A stretch of DNA of 59,010 nucleotides from Sphingobacteriales bacterium (GCA_024642285.1 JAHEBJ010000009.1:1-59010), one strand, 5' to 3'; positions 8,401 through 16,984 are shown, counted from the stretch's first letter. The notes: generated by a model from the letters alone, not told the origin. Made by a program: numbers and translations.

Positions 8401-10035
8401 ATGCAATACGGAGATTTTTATTACCCAATGCCAGTAAACGAACCAGTGCTTAACTATGCGCCCGGTTCAAAAGAAAAACTTGCACTCAAAGCTGCTTTAA
8501 AAGAATTAAAAAGTACGAAGATTGATGTACCCATGTACATTGGTGGCGACGAAGTGAGAACAGGTAATACGATGGAGATTCGTCCGCCGCATGAGCGTAA
8601 ACACGTGCTTGGGCATTTTCATGTGGGAGAGGCTAAGCATGTTACCAAAGCCATAAATGCAGCACTAAAAGTAAAAGACAAGTGGGCCAACATGAGTTGG
8701 GAGAACAGGGCAAATATTTTTTTAAAAGCTGCTGATCTTCTGGCAGGAAAGTATCGTCCTTATATTAATGGTAGTACCATGTTGGGGCAAAGTAAAAATG
8801 CATTTCAGGCCGAGATAGATGCCGCTTGTGAGTTAATCGACTTCCTGCGTTTTAATGTTCACTTCTTAAGTGATATTTATCGCCAGCAACCGGTAAGCGG
8901 GCCAAGTATGAACAACCGTATGGAGTACCGTCCGCTGGAAGGGTTTGTTTTTGCATTAACCCCTTTCAACTTTACAGCTATTGGCGGAAACCTGCCAACA
9001 TCGGCAGCCATGTGCGGAAATGTTGTGATCTGGAAATGCGCCAACACACAGGTGTACAGTGCTCAAATGTTTATGCGTATTCTAAAAGAAGCCGGCTTGC
9101 CTGATGGCGTTATCAACCTTGTTTTTATTGATGGACCAACCATTGGCGAAGTGGTATTTAATCACCGTGACTTTGCGGGTATTCATTTTACCGGAAGCAC
9201 CGGAGTATTTAATATGATGTGGGAAACCATCGGAAAGAATATGAGCAGCTATCGTTCTTATCCACGTATTGTTGGAGAAACGGGTGGTAAGGATTTTGTT
9301 ATTGCACATAAGAGTGCCGATCCTGATGTGGTTGTTACGGCTCTTGCCCGTGGCGCATTTGAGTTCCAGGGACAAAAATGTTCCGCAGCTTCAAGAGCAT
9401 ACATTCCTTCTAATATTGCAGCGGAAGTTAAAAAGAAACTGGTGGAGCAGGTAAAGACGATGAAGATGGGAACTGTTGAAGACTTTACAAATTTTGTAAA
9501 CGCTGTAATCGACGAAAAAAGTTTTGATAAACTGGAAGGTTATATAAAAAATGCACGTAAAAGAAACAGCGGAGCAAAAATTTGGGTTGGAGGTAAGTGC
9601 GATAAAACTGATGGATTTTTTATTGAGCCAACAATTATTGAAGCAAGCGATCCTAAATATGTAACCATGTGCGAAGAATTGTTTGGACCGGTTCTTACCG
9701 TTTATATTTACGACGAGAATAAATTTGAATCAACTTTGAAACTGGTGGATGAAACTTCGCCTTATGCTTTAACAGGTGCAGTGATTTCACAGGACAGATT
9801 TGCGGTTGAATTGGCCACAGATAAGTTAAGAAACAGTGCCGGCAATTTTTACATCAACGATAAACCAACAGGCGCTGTTGTTGGCCAGCAGCCTTTTGGC
9901 GGAGCCAGGGGAAGTGGTACTAATGATAAGGCAGGATCTATTTTAAATTTATACCGCTGGTTAAGTGCAAGAACAATTAAAGAAACATTTAATTCAGCAA
10001 CAGACTATCGTTATCCTTTTTTACAGGAAAAATAA
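8401..10035 (+). CDS. pruA: L-glutamate gamma-semialdehyde dehydrogenase (P5C dehydrogenase)
   Basis: 544 residues, the length of the long P5CDH subgroup found in Bacteroidota and eukaryotes. It oxidises glutamate-5-semialdehyde to glutamate with NAD+, the second step of proline breakdown. Visible aldehyde dehydrogenase features are TPFNF with Asn190, FTGSTGVF in the NAD site, general base Glu293 in VGETGGKD, nucleophile Cys327 in EFQGQKCSAASR, and EELFGPVL near residue 430. PutA-type proline dehydrogenase is not fused or adjacent, so it must be encoded elsewhere. Cytoplasmic. Confidence 0.95.
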   Translation: MQYGDFYYPMPVNEPVLNYAPGSKEKLALKAALKELKSTKIDVPMYIGGDEVRTGNTMEIRPPHERKHVLGHFHVGEAKHVTKAINAALKVKDKWANMSWENRANIFLKAADLLAGKYRPYINGSTMLGQSKNAFQAEIDAACELIDFLRFNVHFLSDIYRQQPVSGPSMNNRMEYRPLEGFVFALTPFNFTAIGGNLPTSAAMCGNVVIWKCANTQVYSAQMFMRILKEAGLPDGVINLVFIDGPTIGEVVFNHRDFAGIHFTGSTGVFNMMWETIGKNMSSYRSYPRIVGETGGKDFVIAHKSADPDVVVTALARGAFEFQGQKCSAASRAYIPSNIAAEVKKKLVEQVKTMKMGTVEDFTNFVNAVIDEKSFDKLEGYIKNARKRNSGAKIWVGGKCDKTDGFFIEPTIIEASDPKYVTMCEELFGPVLTVYIYDENKFESTLKLVDETSPYALTGAVISQDRFAVELATDKLRNSAGNFYINDKPTGAVVGQQPFGGARGSGTNDKAGSILNLYRWLSARTIKETFNSATDYRYPFLQEK

Positions 10036-10062
10036 GCAAACAACTAAAACATAAAACACAAA

Positions 10063-10677
10063 ATGAAGACTAAAGTTACGTTCACATTGACCGCTGCCAG
10101 TTTAATTGGTGCCGAGGGCTGTGTGTTATTGGGAGAATTTAATGACTGGAATCTAGAAGAAGGGCATTACCTTACAAAGCAGGCTGATGGCAGCATGCAG
10201 GTTGATGTTGAACTGGAAGCGGGTAAAGAATATCAATATCGCTACCTTTTAAGCAATGGCCGCTGGGTGAATGATGAATCAGAAAAAGCGACATCAGAAA
10301 TCAGGGGCTTTCCTGTTACGAATTGTATTATAAGAGTGCCTGCTATAAAAGTAAAAGCACCTGCTTCTGAAGCAAAAACTGTAAAACCAAAAACTAAATC
10401 AGCAAAACCAAAAACTGTTGTGCATCTAAAAGACAACCTTACAAGAGTTGAGGGAATAGGCAAAAAGATTGAATCGCTTTTATACAAAAACAAAATTTAC
10501 AGTTTTAGGCAACTTTCAAAAACTACCATCAAAAGTCTAAATGAAATATTAGAAGCCGGTGGAAACAAATTCGCCATGCACAATCCGGGTACCTGGCCAA
10601 AGCAGGCTAAACTGGCTGCAGAGGAAAAATGGGAAGATCTGAAATTATTGCAGCAGCATTTAAAGGGCGGCAAATAA
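10063..10677 (+). CDS. CBM48/AMPK-glycogen-binding-like domain fused to a helix-hairpin-helix domain
   Basis: 204 residues. The first 95 or so resemble the E-set/CBM48 carbohydrate-binding fold (GCVLLGEFNDWN, then EAGKEYQYRYLLSNGRWVNDE), as in AMP-kinase beta subunits and isoamylases. A Lys/Pro/Ala-rich linker (about 96-125) follows. The C-terminal 75 residues contain LTRVEGIGKKIESLLYKNKI and a second helical repeat, the pattern of helix-hairpin-helix domains in predicted flap-endonuclease-like proteins. No catalytic residues are visible. It begins 27 bases after pruA and may be co-transcribed. Function unknown. Confidence 0.65.
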   Translation: MKTKVTFTLTAASLIGAEGCVLLGEFNDWNLEEGHYLTKQADGSMQVDVELEAGKEYQYRYLLSNGRWVNDESEKATSEIRGFPVTNCIIRVPAIKVKAPASEAKTVKPKTKSAKPKTVVHLKDNLTRVEGIGKKIESLLYKNKIYSFRQLSKTTIKSLNEILEAGGNKFAMHNPGTWPKQAKLAAEEKWEDLKLLQQHLKGGK

Positions 10678-10690
10678 TTGAAAAAAAGAA

Positions 10691-10724
10691 AAAAAAGTTC
10701 CCCTTGAAGTTGGGGACTTTTTTT
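10691..10724 (+). terminator. Rho-independent terminator
   Basis: CCCC (10700-10703) pairs with GGGG (10712-10715), extended by A/T pairs around a one-base bulge, and is followed by a run of seven T. It ends the pruA/fusion-gene transcript upstream of pyrR. Confidence 0.8.
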
Positions 10725-10765
10725 ATCGGACAATTAAAGATAAATTCGCCTTACAATAATTAGCA

Positions 10766-11275
10766 TTGAAAACAATTTTAGATAAGCAACAATTACATCT
10801 TACCATTCTGCGGCTGGCACACCAGCTGCTGGAGAATAATTTAGATTTAGATAATGTGGTTTTCATTGGCATTCAGCCAAGGGGAATACAGGTTGGTGCT
10901 AGGTTAGTAGAAAGTATGGAAGAGCTTTACCCTGAGAAAAAGATCCAATATGGAATGCTGGATATAACTTTTTATCGAGATGATGTTCGAGATGAACTGC
11001 ATGTTGCCAATGCTACAAAAATTCCTTTTTCGATTGAAGACAAGAAAGTGGTGTTAATAGATGATGTCTTATACACCGGCCGCACAATCAGGGCCGCACT
11101 TGATGCCATACAGGACTTTGGAAGGCCCAGAAAAGTTGAGTTATGTGTATTGGTAGACAGACGTTTCAACCGTGAATTACCTATTCAACCTGATTATTGC
11201 GGCAAGGCCATCGATACGGTAATTTCTCAAAAAGTAAAAGTGGAGTGGGATAAGGAAGCGGTGGTTTTATATTAA
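10766..11275 (+). CDS. pyrR: PyrR, pyr operon regulator / uracil phosphoribosyltransferase
   Basis: 169 residues starting at TTG. An in-frame stop just upstream at 10757 and the match of the first residues to the family make this the likely start. The PRPP-binding loop VVLIDDVLYTGRTIRAALDA is intact, as are the IGIQPRGIQVGARL block and DITFYRDDVR. In Bacillus PyrR binds pyr mRNA leaders and causes attenuation; it also has uracil phosphoribosyltransferase activity. Here the space upstream is short and carries only the previous gene's terminator, so no PyrR-type leader is evident. pyrB follows 87 bases downstream. Confidence 0.92.
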   Translation: MKTILDKQQLHLTILRLAHQLLENNLDLDNVVFIGIQPRGIQVGARLVESMEELYPEKKIQYGMLDITFYRDDVRDELHVANATKIPFSIEDKKVVLIDDVLYTGRTIRAALDAIQDFGRPRKVELCVLVDRRFNRELPIQPDYCGKAIDTVISQKVKVEWDKEAVVLY

Positions 11276-11343
11276 GTTATAGATATAAAATATAAATAGT
11301 AGTTTCAGTCTTTTGTGTTTTGAATTTTTACTTTTGCCTTTTT
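11274..11343. repeat. Period-7 tract between pyrR and pyrB
   Basis: From 11309, five consecutive 7-base units share a central TTTT (TCTTTTG, TGTTTTG, AATTTTT, ACTTTTG, CCTTTTT). To the left, 11274-11301 reads as four A/T-rich 7-base units. The left part is weaker and may be chance. Confidence 0.45.
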
Positions 11344-11362
11344 ACACTAACTTCGCTCCTTA

Positions 11363-12292
11363 ATGCAACTATCTACCAAACATCTATTGGGCATTAAAGA
11401 CCTCTCAGCTACCGACATTTCACTTATTTTATCAACAGCCACTCAGTTTAAAGAAGTATTACAGCGCTCTGTAAAAAAAGTGCCGTCGTTACGTGACGTA
11501 ACCATTGTGAATTTATTTTACGAAAATTCAACCCGTACAAGGATATCTTTTGAATTAGCTGAAAAAAGACTGAGTGCTGATACCATAAATTTTTCAGCAT
11601 CAGCTTCATCAATATCAAAAGGTGAAACGTTGTTGGATACTGTGAACAACATCTTAAGCATGAAGGTGGATATGGTGGTGATGAGGCATAGTGCAAGCGG
11701 GGCACCGCATTTTTTGGCAAAGCATATTCCCGCTGCAATTGTTAATGCAGGTGATGGTATAAACGAACATCCTACGCAAGCCTTACTGGATGCGCTTTCT
11801 ATCCAGGAGAAGACAGGTAGTCTGGCCGGAAAAAAAGTTGTGCTGGTAGGAGATATCATGCACTCGAGGGTAGCATTAAGTAATATTTATTTATTAAAAA
11901 AGATGGGTGCCGAAGTAATGGTAGCGGGCCCGCCAACTTTGATACCAAAGTACATCGAGGAAGCACTCAATGTAAAAGTTGAATACAATATTAAAAAAGC
12001 TTTGGAATGGTGCGACGTGGCAAATGTGTTACGTATTCAGTTAGAAAGACAAAATCAGGTTTTATTTTCTTCTCTCAGAGAATATAACCTTGCTTATGGG
12101 GTGAGCAGAAAATTACTGGATGGCTTAAAAAAAGAAATTGTAATTATGCATCCGGGGCCTATAAACAGGGGAGTGGAGATAGATAGTGATGTTGCCGATA
12201 GTCATGAATCAATTATATTACAACAGGTGGAAAACGGTGTGGCGGTAAGAATGGCTGTACTATATTTACTGGCTGGTAAAAATCCTGATTAA
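11363..12292 (+). CDS. pyrB: Aspartate carbamoyltransferase catalytic subunit
   Basis: 309 residues. It joins carbamoyl phosphate and aspartate, the first committed step of pyrimidine synthesis. Carbamoyl-phosphate-binding motif ENSTRTRISFELAEKRL lies near residue 53, followed by HPTQALLDALS and VVLVGDIMHSRVALSN. The C-terminal aspartate domain ends in HPGPINRGVEIDSDVADS. No pyrI regulatory chain is nearby, so the enzyme is probably the simple trimer type. A near-consensus -7 box TAACTTCG sits shortly before the ATG. Confidence 0.95.
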   Translation: MQLSTKHLLGIKDLSATDISLILSTATQFKEVLQRSVKKVPSLRDVTIVNLFYENSTRTRISFELAEKRLSADTINFSASASSISKGETLLDTVNNILSMKVDMVVMRHSASGAPHFLAKHIPAAIVNAGDGINEHPTQALLDALSIQEKTGSLAGKKVVLVGDIMHSRVALSNIYLLKKMGAEVMVAGPPTLIPKYIEEALNVKVEYNIKKALEWCDVANVLRIQLERQNQVLFSSLREYNLAYGVSRKLLDGLKKEIVIMHPGPINRGVEIDSDVADSHESIILQQVENGVAVRMAVLYLLAGKNPD

Positions 12293-12314
12293 CAAAGAAA
12301 AATTATTTAAACCA

Positions 12315-12791
12315 ATGAGTCGTATTTGTTTATTTCCCGGCACGTTTGATCCGGTAACATTGGGGCACAAGGATATTATTGACAGAGCGCTGCCGCTATT
12401 CGACAAACTTGTAATCGGTATCGGGCGTAACGCTAATAAGAAACCCATGTTCAGCGAGGCACAACGACTTAAATGGTTAAGGGATATTTATAAAAACAAT
12501 CCAAAGGTTGCTGTACTTGCCTATGATGGATTAACGGTAGAATGCTGCAGAAAAGTAAATGCCAATTTTATCTTGCGAGGCATCAGGTACGTCAATGACT
12601 TTGAGTACGAAAAAGCCATTGCGGATATGAACAGAAGTATCGATCATAAAATAGAAACTATCTTTCTCACTTGTTTGCCGCAATTCACTTCGGTAGCCTC
12701 AACCCTTGTTAGGGATGTATTAAAAAACGGCGGTGATGTATCTCAGTTTTTGCCGGAAGTGGTGAAGAAGTCCATTAAGCAGAAGAAATAA
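12315..12791 (+). CDS. coaD: Phosphopantetheine adenylyltransferase
   Basis: 158 residues, the usual length. It transfers AMP from ATP to 4'-phosphopantetheine to give dephospho-CoA, the fourth step of CoA synthesis. The nucleotidyltransferase motif FPGTFDPVTLGH is at the N-terminus, RGIRYVNDFEYE in the middle and the TS..STLVRD block (FTSVASTLVRDVL) near the C-terminus. 22 bases after pyrB, so likely in the same transcript. The next CoA-pathway enzyme, coaE, is also in the window at 37520-38128. Confidence 0.95.
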   Translation: MSRICLFPGTFDPVTLGHKDIIDRALPLFDKLVIGIGRNANKKPMFSEAQRLKWLRDIYKNNPKVAVLAYDGLTVECCRKVNANFILRGIRYVNDFEYEKAIADMNRSIDHKIETIFLTCLPQFTSVASTLVRDVLKNGGDVSQFLPEVVKKSIKQKK

Positions 12792-12817
12792 AAATTTCAA
12801 ACACCTATTTTTAAGCT

Positions 12818-13252
12818 ATGTCTATCTGGTTCAATAAAAACCTTGCTTTAAATAATCTACACCCCCTTGGTCCGCAAACTATGGGTCAATTTTTAGGCAT
12901 GGAGTGGGTTGAGTTAGGGGAAGATTATCTCATTATGCGAATGCCGGTAGATGACAGAACCAAACAACCTTATGGGCTACTGCACGGAGGCGCCAGTTGT
13001 GCGTTGGCAGAGACTATTGGAAGTATGGCCTCTCATTCCGTAATTGATCCGGAAAAATACATCTGCGTAGGTTTGGAGATTAATGCCAACCATGTTAGAA
13101 GTGCCCGAAAAGGATTTGTAACGGCTGTTTGTACCCCATTGCACCTTGGTAAATCAACTCATGTTTGGGATATTAAGATACAGAATGACGAAAAAAAATT
13201 GGTTTGCGTAAGCCGGCTTACAGTTGCCATATTAGACAAACCAGCTAATTAA
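12818..13252 (+). CDS. Hotdog-fold thioesterase, PaaI/MenI-like
   Basis: 144 residues with the hotdog pattern of the PaaI/YdiI group: RMPVDDRTKQPYGLLHGGASCALAETIGSMAS near residue 45-75, VGLEINANHVRSARKGFVTAVC, then THVWDIKIQNDE. The LLHGGASCALAETIG stretch carries the usual HGG and the catalytic acidic residue of the group. Possible substrates are 1,4-dihydroxy-2-naphthoyl-CoA (MenI) or phenylacetyl-CoA derivatives; the sequence alone does not decide. Follows coaD by 26 bases. Confidence 0.85.
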   Translation: MSIWFNKNLALNNLHPLGPQTMGQFLGMEWVELGEDYLIMRMPVDDRTKQPYGLLHGGASCALAETIGSMASHSVIDPEKYICVGLEINANHVRSARKGFVTAVCTPLHLGKSTHVWDIKIQNDEKKLVCVSRLTVAILDKPAN

Positions 13253-13280
13253 AATTTTATTCAAGGCGGTAGGTTTACCA

Positions 13281-13910
13281 TTACGGCTCATCAAAAAACT
13301 TACTTAAAATATCCTTTATAGAAGGATAAGTGTTAGAAACAGGTTCTTTTATATCTCTTGTAGAAAACCATTTTATTTCGGTGATATGTTCTTCGGTTTG
13401 CGGTACTAGTTCCTGTTTTGATGAGCAGGTTAGATGATACCAATGCGATATTTTTAAAAAATGCTTCCCAAATTCATCATATACATGATAGGTTTCACCG
13501 ATTTTATTTTTTAATTGCAGGCCTGTAACGCCTGTTTCTTCAGTTACTTCACGTAGAGCGCATAACTCCTCTTTTTCACCCTTTTCTATCTTTCCTTTTG
13601 GAAGATCCCATTTGCCCAGTCGTTTAATAAAGAGAATTTCTTTCTTATCATTTTGAACAATTCCTCCTGCCGCCACTATTGTATTAAAGTTTTTGAAAAA
13701 GGTCTGCTTAAGTTTTTCCAAATCAGAATGCCAAATCACGCCTGCATGAAATTCTTCCTTTTTTATTTCATGCAACATCGACTTTATTGCTTTAGATGAT
13801 ATCTCATCAACAAATACAGCGTCTGGATGATGAAGAATTTCATTGATATTCTTGTCAATCTCATCACAGAGGATAACCGGTTCATCTCCAAAATAGATTC
13901 TGATATGCAT
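13281..13910 (-). CDS. Nudix hydrolase
   Basis: 209 residues. A complete Nudix box is visible: GKIEKGEKEELCALREVT followed by EETGV, fitting GX5EX7REUXEEXGU, preceded by RLGKWDLPKG. An N-terminal region of about 70 residues (beginning MHIRIYFGDEPVILCDEID) has no motif I recognise and may set substrate choice. Nudix enzymes cleave nucleoside diphosphates linked to another group; no particular substrate can be named. Divergent from pyrE with only 44 bases between starts. Confidence 0.9.
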   Translation of the reverse strand: MHIRIYFGDEPVILCDEIDKNINEILHHPDAVFVDEISSKAIKSMLHEIKKEEFHAGVIWHSDLEKLKQTFFKNFNTIVAAGGIVQNDKKEILFIKRLGKWDLPKGKIEKGEKEELCALREVTEETGVTGLQLKNKIGETYHVYDEFGKHFLKISHWYHLTCSSKQELVPQTEEHITEIKWFSTRDIKEPVSNTYPSIKDILSKFFDEP

Positions 13911-13954
13911 AAAATAAATTTCCGTGTTCGGTTTGCTTTGGTCAAATTTGCAAC

Positions 13955-14590
13955 ATGACCAACGAAAAAGCCGTAGCTGAAAAGCTTTTACAAATTAATG
14001 CAATTAAGTTGAGTCCGCAAGAGCCGTTTACCTGGGCCAGCGGATGGAAAAGCCCAATCTACTGCGATAACCGAAAGGTTTTGTCGTATCCATACATCAG
14101 AGATTTTATCAAAAGTGAAATGTGCAGTGTTATTTTTGAAAAATTTCCGCAGGCCGAATTATTGGCCGGTGTTGCCACTGCAGGGATAGCCTGGGGAGCA
14201 ATGGCTGCCGATCAACTTAAATTCCCATACATATATGTGAGGCCAAAGCCAAAGGAACACGGTTTAGGCAATCAAATAGAGGGGAATTTGGAAAGGGGGC
14301 AGAAAGTACTTGTTATTGAAGACCTGATTTCAACGGGTAAAAGTAGTTTGCAGGTATGTGAAGTACTCAATGCCGCTGGTGCCGAGGTAATTGGAATGGT
14401 TTCAATTTTCAATTACGGGTTCGAAATAGCCGTTCAGGCGTTTAAAGCCGCAAATATTTCCTACGTATCATTAACCAATTACGAAACACTCATTGGCCTT
14501 GCTTTGGATAAAGGTATAGTTGCCGAAAACGAGGAAAACACCTTGTTAAAATGGAGAGAAGATCCCGCTAATTGGACCGGGATTATATAA
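13955..14590 (+). CDS. pyrE: Orotate phosphoribosyltransferase
   Basis: 211 residues. Makes orotidine monophosphate from orotate and PRPP. Family blocks seen: FTWASGWKSPIYCDNRKVLSYP near the N-terminus, ELLAGVATAGIAWGA, YVRPKPKEHGLGNQIEG in the flexible catalytic loop, and the PRPP-binding VLVIEDLISTGKSSLQV. The likely -7 box CAAATTTG ends at 13950, 4 bases before the ATG, which suggests a leaderless transcript. Together with pyrR and pyrB it puts three pyrimidine genes within 4 kb. Confidence 0.95.
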   Translation: MTNEKAVAEKLLQINAIKLSPQEPFTWASGWKSPIYCDNRKVLSYPYIRDFIKSEMCSVIFEKFPQAELLAGVATAGIAWGAMAADQLKFPYIYVRPKPKEHGLGNQIEGNLERGQKVLVIEDLISTGKSSLQVCEVLNAAGAEVIGMVSIFNYGFEIAVQAFKAANISYVSLTNYETLIGLALDKGIVAENEENTLLKWREDPANWTGII

Positions 14591-14611
14591 CTTTAACGAA
14601 ATTCTTCAAAT

Positions 14612-14992
14612 ATGAAAGCATTTTCACTTTGTTTCCTGGCTGTTTTTTGTTTTATCTCTGCCAGTTTTGGACAGTATCAAAAGGTTTCAGGGAAGGCTGT
14701 TATTAAAACTCCTACTGTTCAGTGTGACAAATGTAAGGATAGAGTAGAGTTTTTTATGGCAAGGGAATATGGAATTACATCAATTAAAGTGAATACAAGG
14801 CAAAAAACAACCACAGTTACATGGTTAAATGACCGCACAAATTTAGAAACCCTTAAAGTAGCTATTGCTAACCTGGGCTTCGATGCAGACGATATTGAAG
14901 CAGAAGAAAGCGCCTTTAAAAGGTTGCCGAAAGAATGTAAGCTTCATAAACCACCACCTGTTCCGGCAGGAACGCCAGCTATAAAACAGTAG
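14612..14992 (+). CDS. Secreted heavy-metal-associated (HMA-like) domain protein
   Basis: 126 residues with a signal peptide (about 1-20, cleavage near SFGQ). The mature part has CDKC (Cys38 and Cys41) at the start of an HMA-type fold, then VEFFMAREYGITSIKVNTRQKTTTVTW and LKVAIANLGFDADDI, the order of secondary structure seen in copper chaperones. The usual GMxCxxC is replaced by VQCDKC. A proline-rich tail ends the protein. It likely binds a metal ion in the periplasm; which metal is not clear. 21 bases after pyrE. Confidence 0.78.
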   Translation: MKAFSLCFLAVFCFISASFGQYQKVSGKAVIKTPTVQCDKCKDRVEFFMAREYGITSIKVNTRQKTTTVTWLNDRTNLETLKVAIANLGFDADDIEAEESAFKRLPKECKLHKPPPVPAGTPAIKQ

Positions 14993-15056
14993 CAATCTGA
15001 CAACTTAAATCTTCAAGTATAATAGTTTTCTGGTATTCGCAAGGCAGCGCAACACT

Positions 15057-15518
15057 TCAAAAAATTGAAAAATTGTGCCTTCCCTCATAATTCACCGGGA
15101 ATAATTTAAAAACATTAGCTTTTCCCAGCTTAACTGTCCCGGTTATTTTAACCGACACTTCTTTGCCCAACAGCGTTGGAATAGAATTTTTAAGCAGATT
15201 CTTCATATCAATATCGATAAGCAGGGGCAGTGTAAATTCCTCCAGCCTGGGGATCGTAATTTGATAATCCTGCGAACTATGCCCTAAATAAATACTATCC
15301 ACAAAAATATCAAGATCTGTGTATTTCAGTTGCAATCCAAAATTATTGGGGTTGTAGTAAATCAATTCGAGCCTTAGAGATGTAGAAGCAAATCCCACTT
15401 TCTCTATTTTCAGGTTTTTAAAATCTCTATAAACTAATTCTTTGGGTGCCTGACAGGATGGCGTAATTAAAATAATGCTGATTAACAGGATAGGGTAGAG
15501 AAGGAGTCTGAAATTCAT
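15057..15518 (-). CDS. LEA14-like lipoprotein
   Basis: 153 residues. Lipoprotein signal with Cys22 in ITPSCQAP. The mature part reads like the LEA type 2/WHy fold: VGFASTSLRLELIYYNPNNFGLQLKYTDLDIFVDS, then LEEFTLPLLIDIDMKNLL, then KEVSVKITGTVKLGKA. Bacterial members are periplasmic and of unknown function. Convergent with the HMA-like gene. Confidence 0.75.
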   Translation of the reverse strand: MNFRLLLYPILLISIILITPSCQAPKELVYRDFKNLKIEKVGFASTSLRLELIYYNPNNFGLQLKYTDLDIFVDSIYLGHSSQDYQITIPRLEEFTLPLLIDIDMKNLLKNSIPTLLGKEVSVKITGTVKLGKANVFKLFPVNYEGRHNFSIF

Positions 15519-16555
15519 GCTGTGGTTATTAGGCCTGTAATTTACTTTAAGAAATTTGAATTACAATATCGCCTTTAAAAACTCTTTCTAACCGTACTAA
15601 TAAATTTAGAAAATAGAGTAAAGGGGGGATTAAAACTAGTTGATATAAGTATGCTAAATATTATGGCAATAATTAAAATACTATAAATAGCTGAAAATAA
15701 TTGTATAAATAAAGAATGGTGCTAAATAAAATTATATAGAATTGGATAAAAAATAAAATTATAGCCCCGTAAACTAATAAATTTCTTTTTTAATTAAAAA
15801 AAGATTAAAAAGTAATATAAATAATTGAATATAAAGTAAATATAAAAAATATATGCTATTATATAGTTTATAATAAATCATATAATTAAAATATTGTAAT
15901 TGTAATAAAAATCTAAAATCTAAACTTGTCTTTTCAAAGTCAATGAAAGATTAAAGGCGATGTCATAAATCCGTGTTTATATGTTTAGTGGTATTCAACC
16001 CAGGGGTTATTAGGTAAAAACTATGACAAAGGAGCAGTACTCGTATTTCCTTATCTGCCTGACTTTATTAGGTGCAGATAACCAAATCAAGCTAAGCTGG
16101 TATTTGCATGCTGTTTGAATAGCAATTATTGATTTGTTTACATGTGGCGTGATTTTGCCGGTTTACATGTATAAGCCATATTCGGGCAGATAAGGCAACT
16201 TTCCTCGTTGCTGAAGAACTAATGATTTAGCCGGAATCTTACGATTTATATAGCAATGCTCTGGTACAAAAAAAGATTTCTAAATTATTTTCTATTTTGG
16301 TAGATTTTGTTCAAATGGATGGTAAATTTACTTAGAATATTTTTAATAAAACAGGTCGTTTACGCATTTTTACCCTAATGACCGTAAAATTACTGCCAAA
16401 AAAATTTGCGTTTTCCGAAAACTAATTTATGTTTGTGTTGAAATTGGAAATGAAGATTACCTCCTTTATTCCTTTATTCGAAACCTTAATCTGAAAACTC
16501 GTTTAAATTTAAACCTTACTAAAAAGGAGAGGATTTAGACAACAAACCGCAAGAA
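15519..16555. other. Gene-free, AT-rich intergenic region
   Basis: About 1 kb without a convincing gene. The left half (15600-15900) is nearly pure A/T. The right half holds an 11-base inverted repeat (CCTTATCTGCC at 16049-16059, GGCAGATAAGG at 16186-16196), a 10-base direct repeat GTTTACATGT (16136-16145 and 16161-16170), and the promoter at 16405-16435. No tRNA-like fold or eroded gene was recognised. Confidence 0.6.
16405..16435 (+). promoter_or_regulatory. Consensus Bacteroidota promoter for the small secreted-protein pair
   Basis: TTTG at 16405-16408, a 19-base spacer and TATGTTTG at 16428-16435 match TTTG-N19-TAnnTTTG exactly. The leader to the ATG at 16556 would be about 110 bases. 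Confidence 0.75.
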
Positions 16556-16984
16556 ATGAAAATTATTACTACTCAAGTAATCTATAAGAATATTATATTC
16601 TTAGTTTTTTCCTCTTTATTATTTGTAAACAATTCATTCAGTCTTTCTATCAGCCTTGAGCCAGGTGTAGAATATTCTTCAATCCAAGCATCTTCCAATT
16701 CGAAGATTGTGCTTATTAACTGGAAAACAGTAGCTGAAAAGACTAACAACCATTTTGAAGTTGAAAGATCATCAGATATGAGCAGTTTTAAAACTGTAGC
16801 GTTCGTTTTGGATGGCTTTTCTGCAGAAGGAACAGGAAAAGCATACAGTTTTAAAGAAGCAGCTGGTCAGTTAAACAACGGTAAGTCGGTTTATTATCGC
16901 CTGAAGCAAATAGACAATGACGGCATTATCAACTACAGCCCTATCCTGAAAGTTGAAGTGAACAAACAAATTTCCATTAATTAA
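16556..16984 (+). CDS. Secreted Fn3-like domain protein without sorting domain
   Basis: 142 residues: signal peptide (about 1-31), then a domain with VLINWKTVAEKTNNHFEVERSSDMSSFK, VYYRLKQIDNDGIINYS and a final strand ILKVEV. This domain normally lies just before the type A T9SS sorting domain, as in the next gene (17135-18076) and in the FG-GAP protein at 31184. Here the protein stops right after it with a clean stop codon, so the sorting signal is missing. It could be a truncated gene copy or a real periplasmic protein. Same strand as the next gene, 150 bases apart. Confidence 0.7.
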   Translation: MKIITTQVIYKNIIFLVFSSLLFVNNSFSLSISLEPGVEYSSIQASSNSKIVLINWKTVAEKTNNHFEVERSSDMSSFKTVAFVLDGFSAEGTGKAYSFKEAAGQLNNGKSVYYRLKQIDNDGIINYSPILKVEVNKQISIN

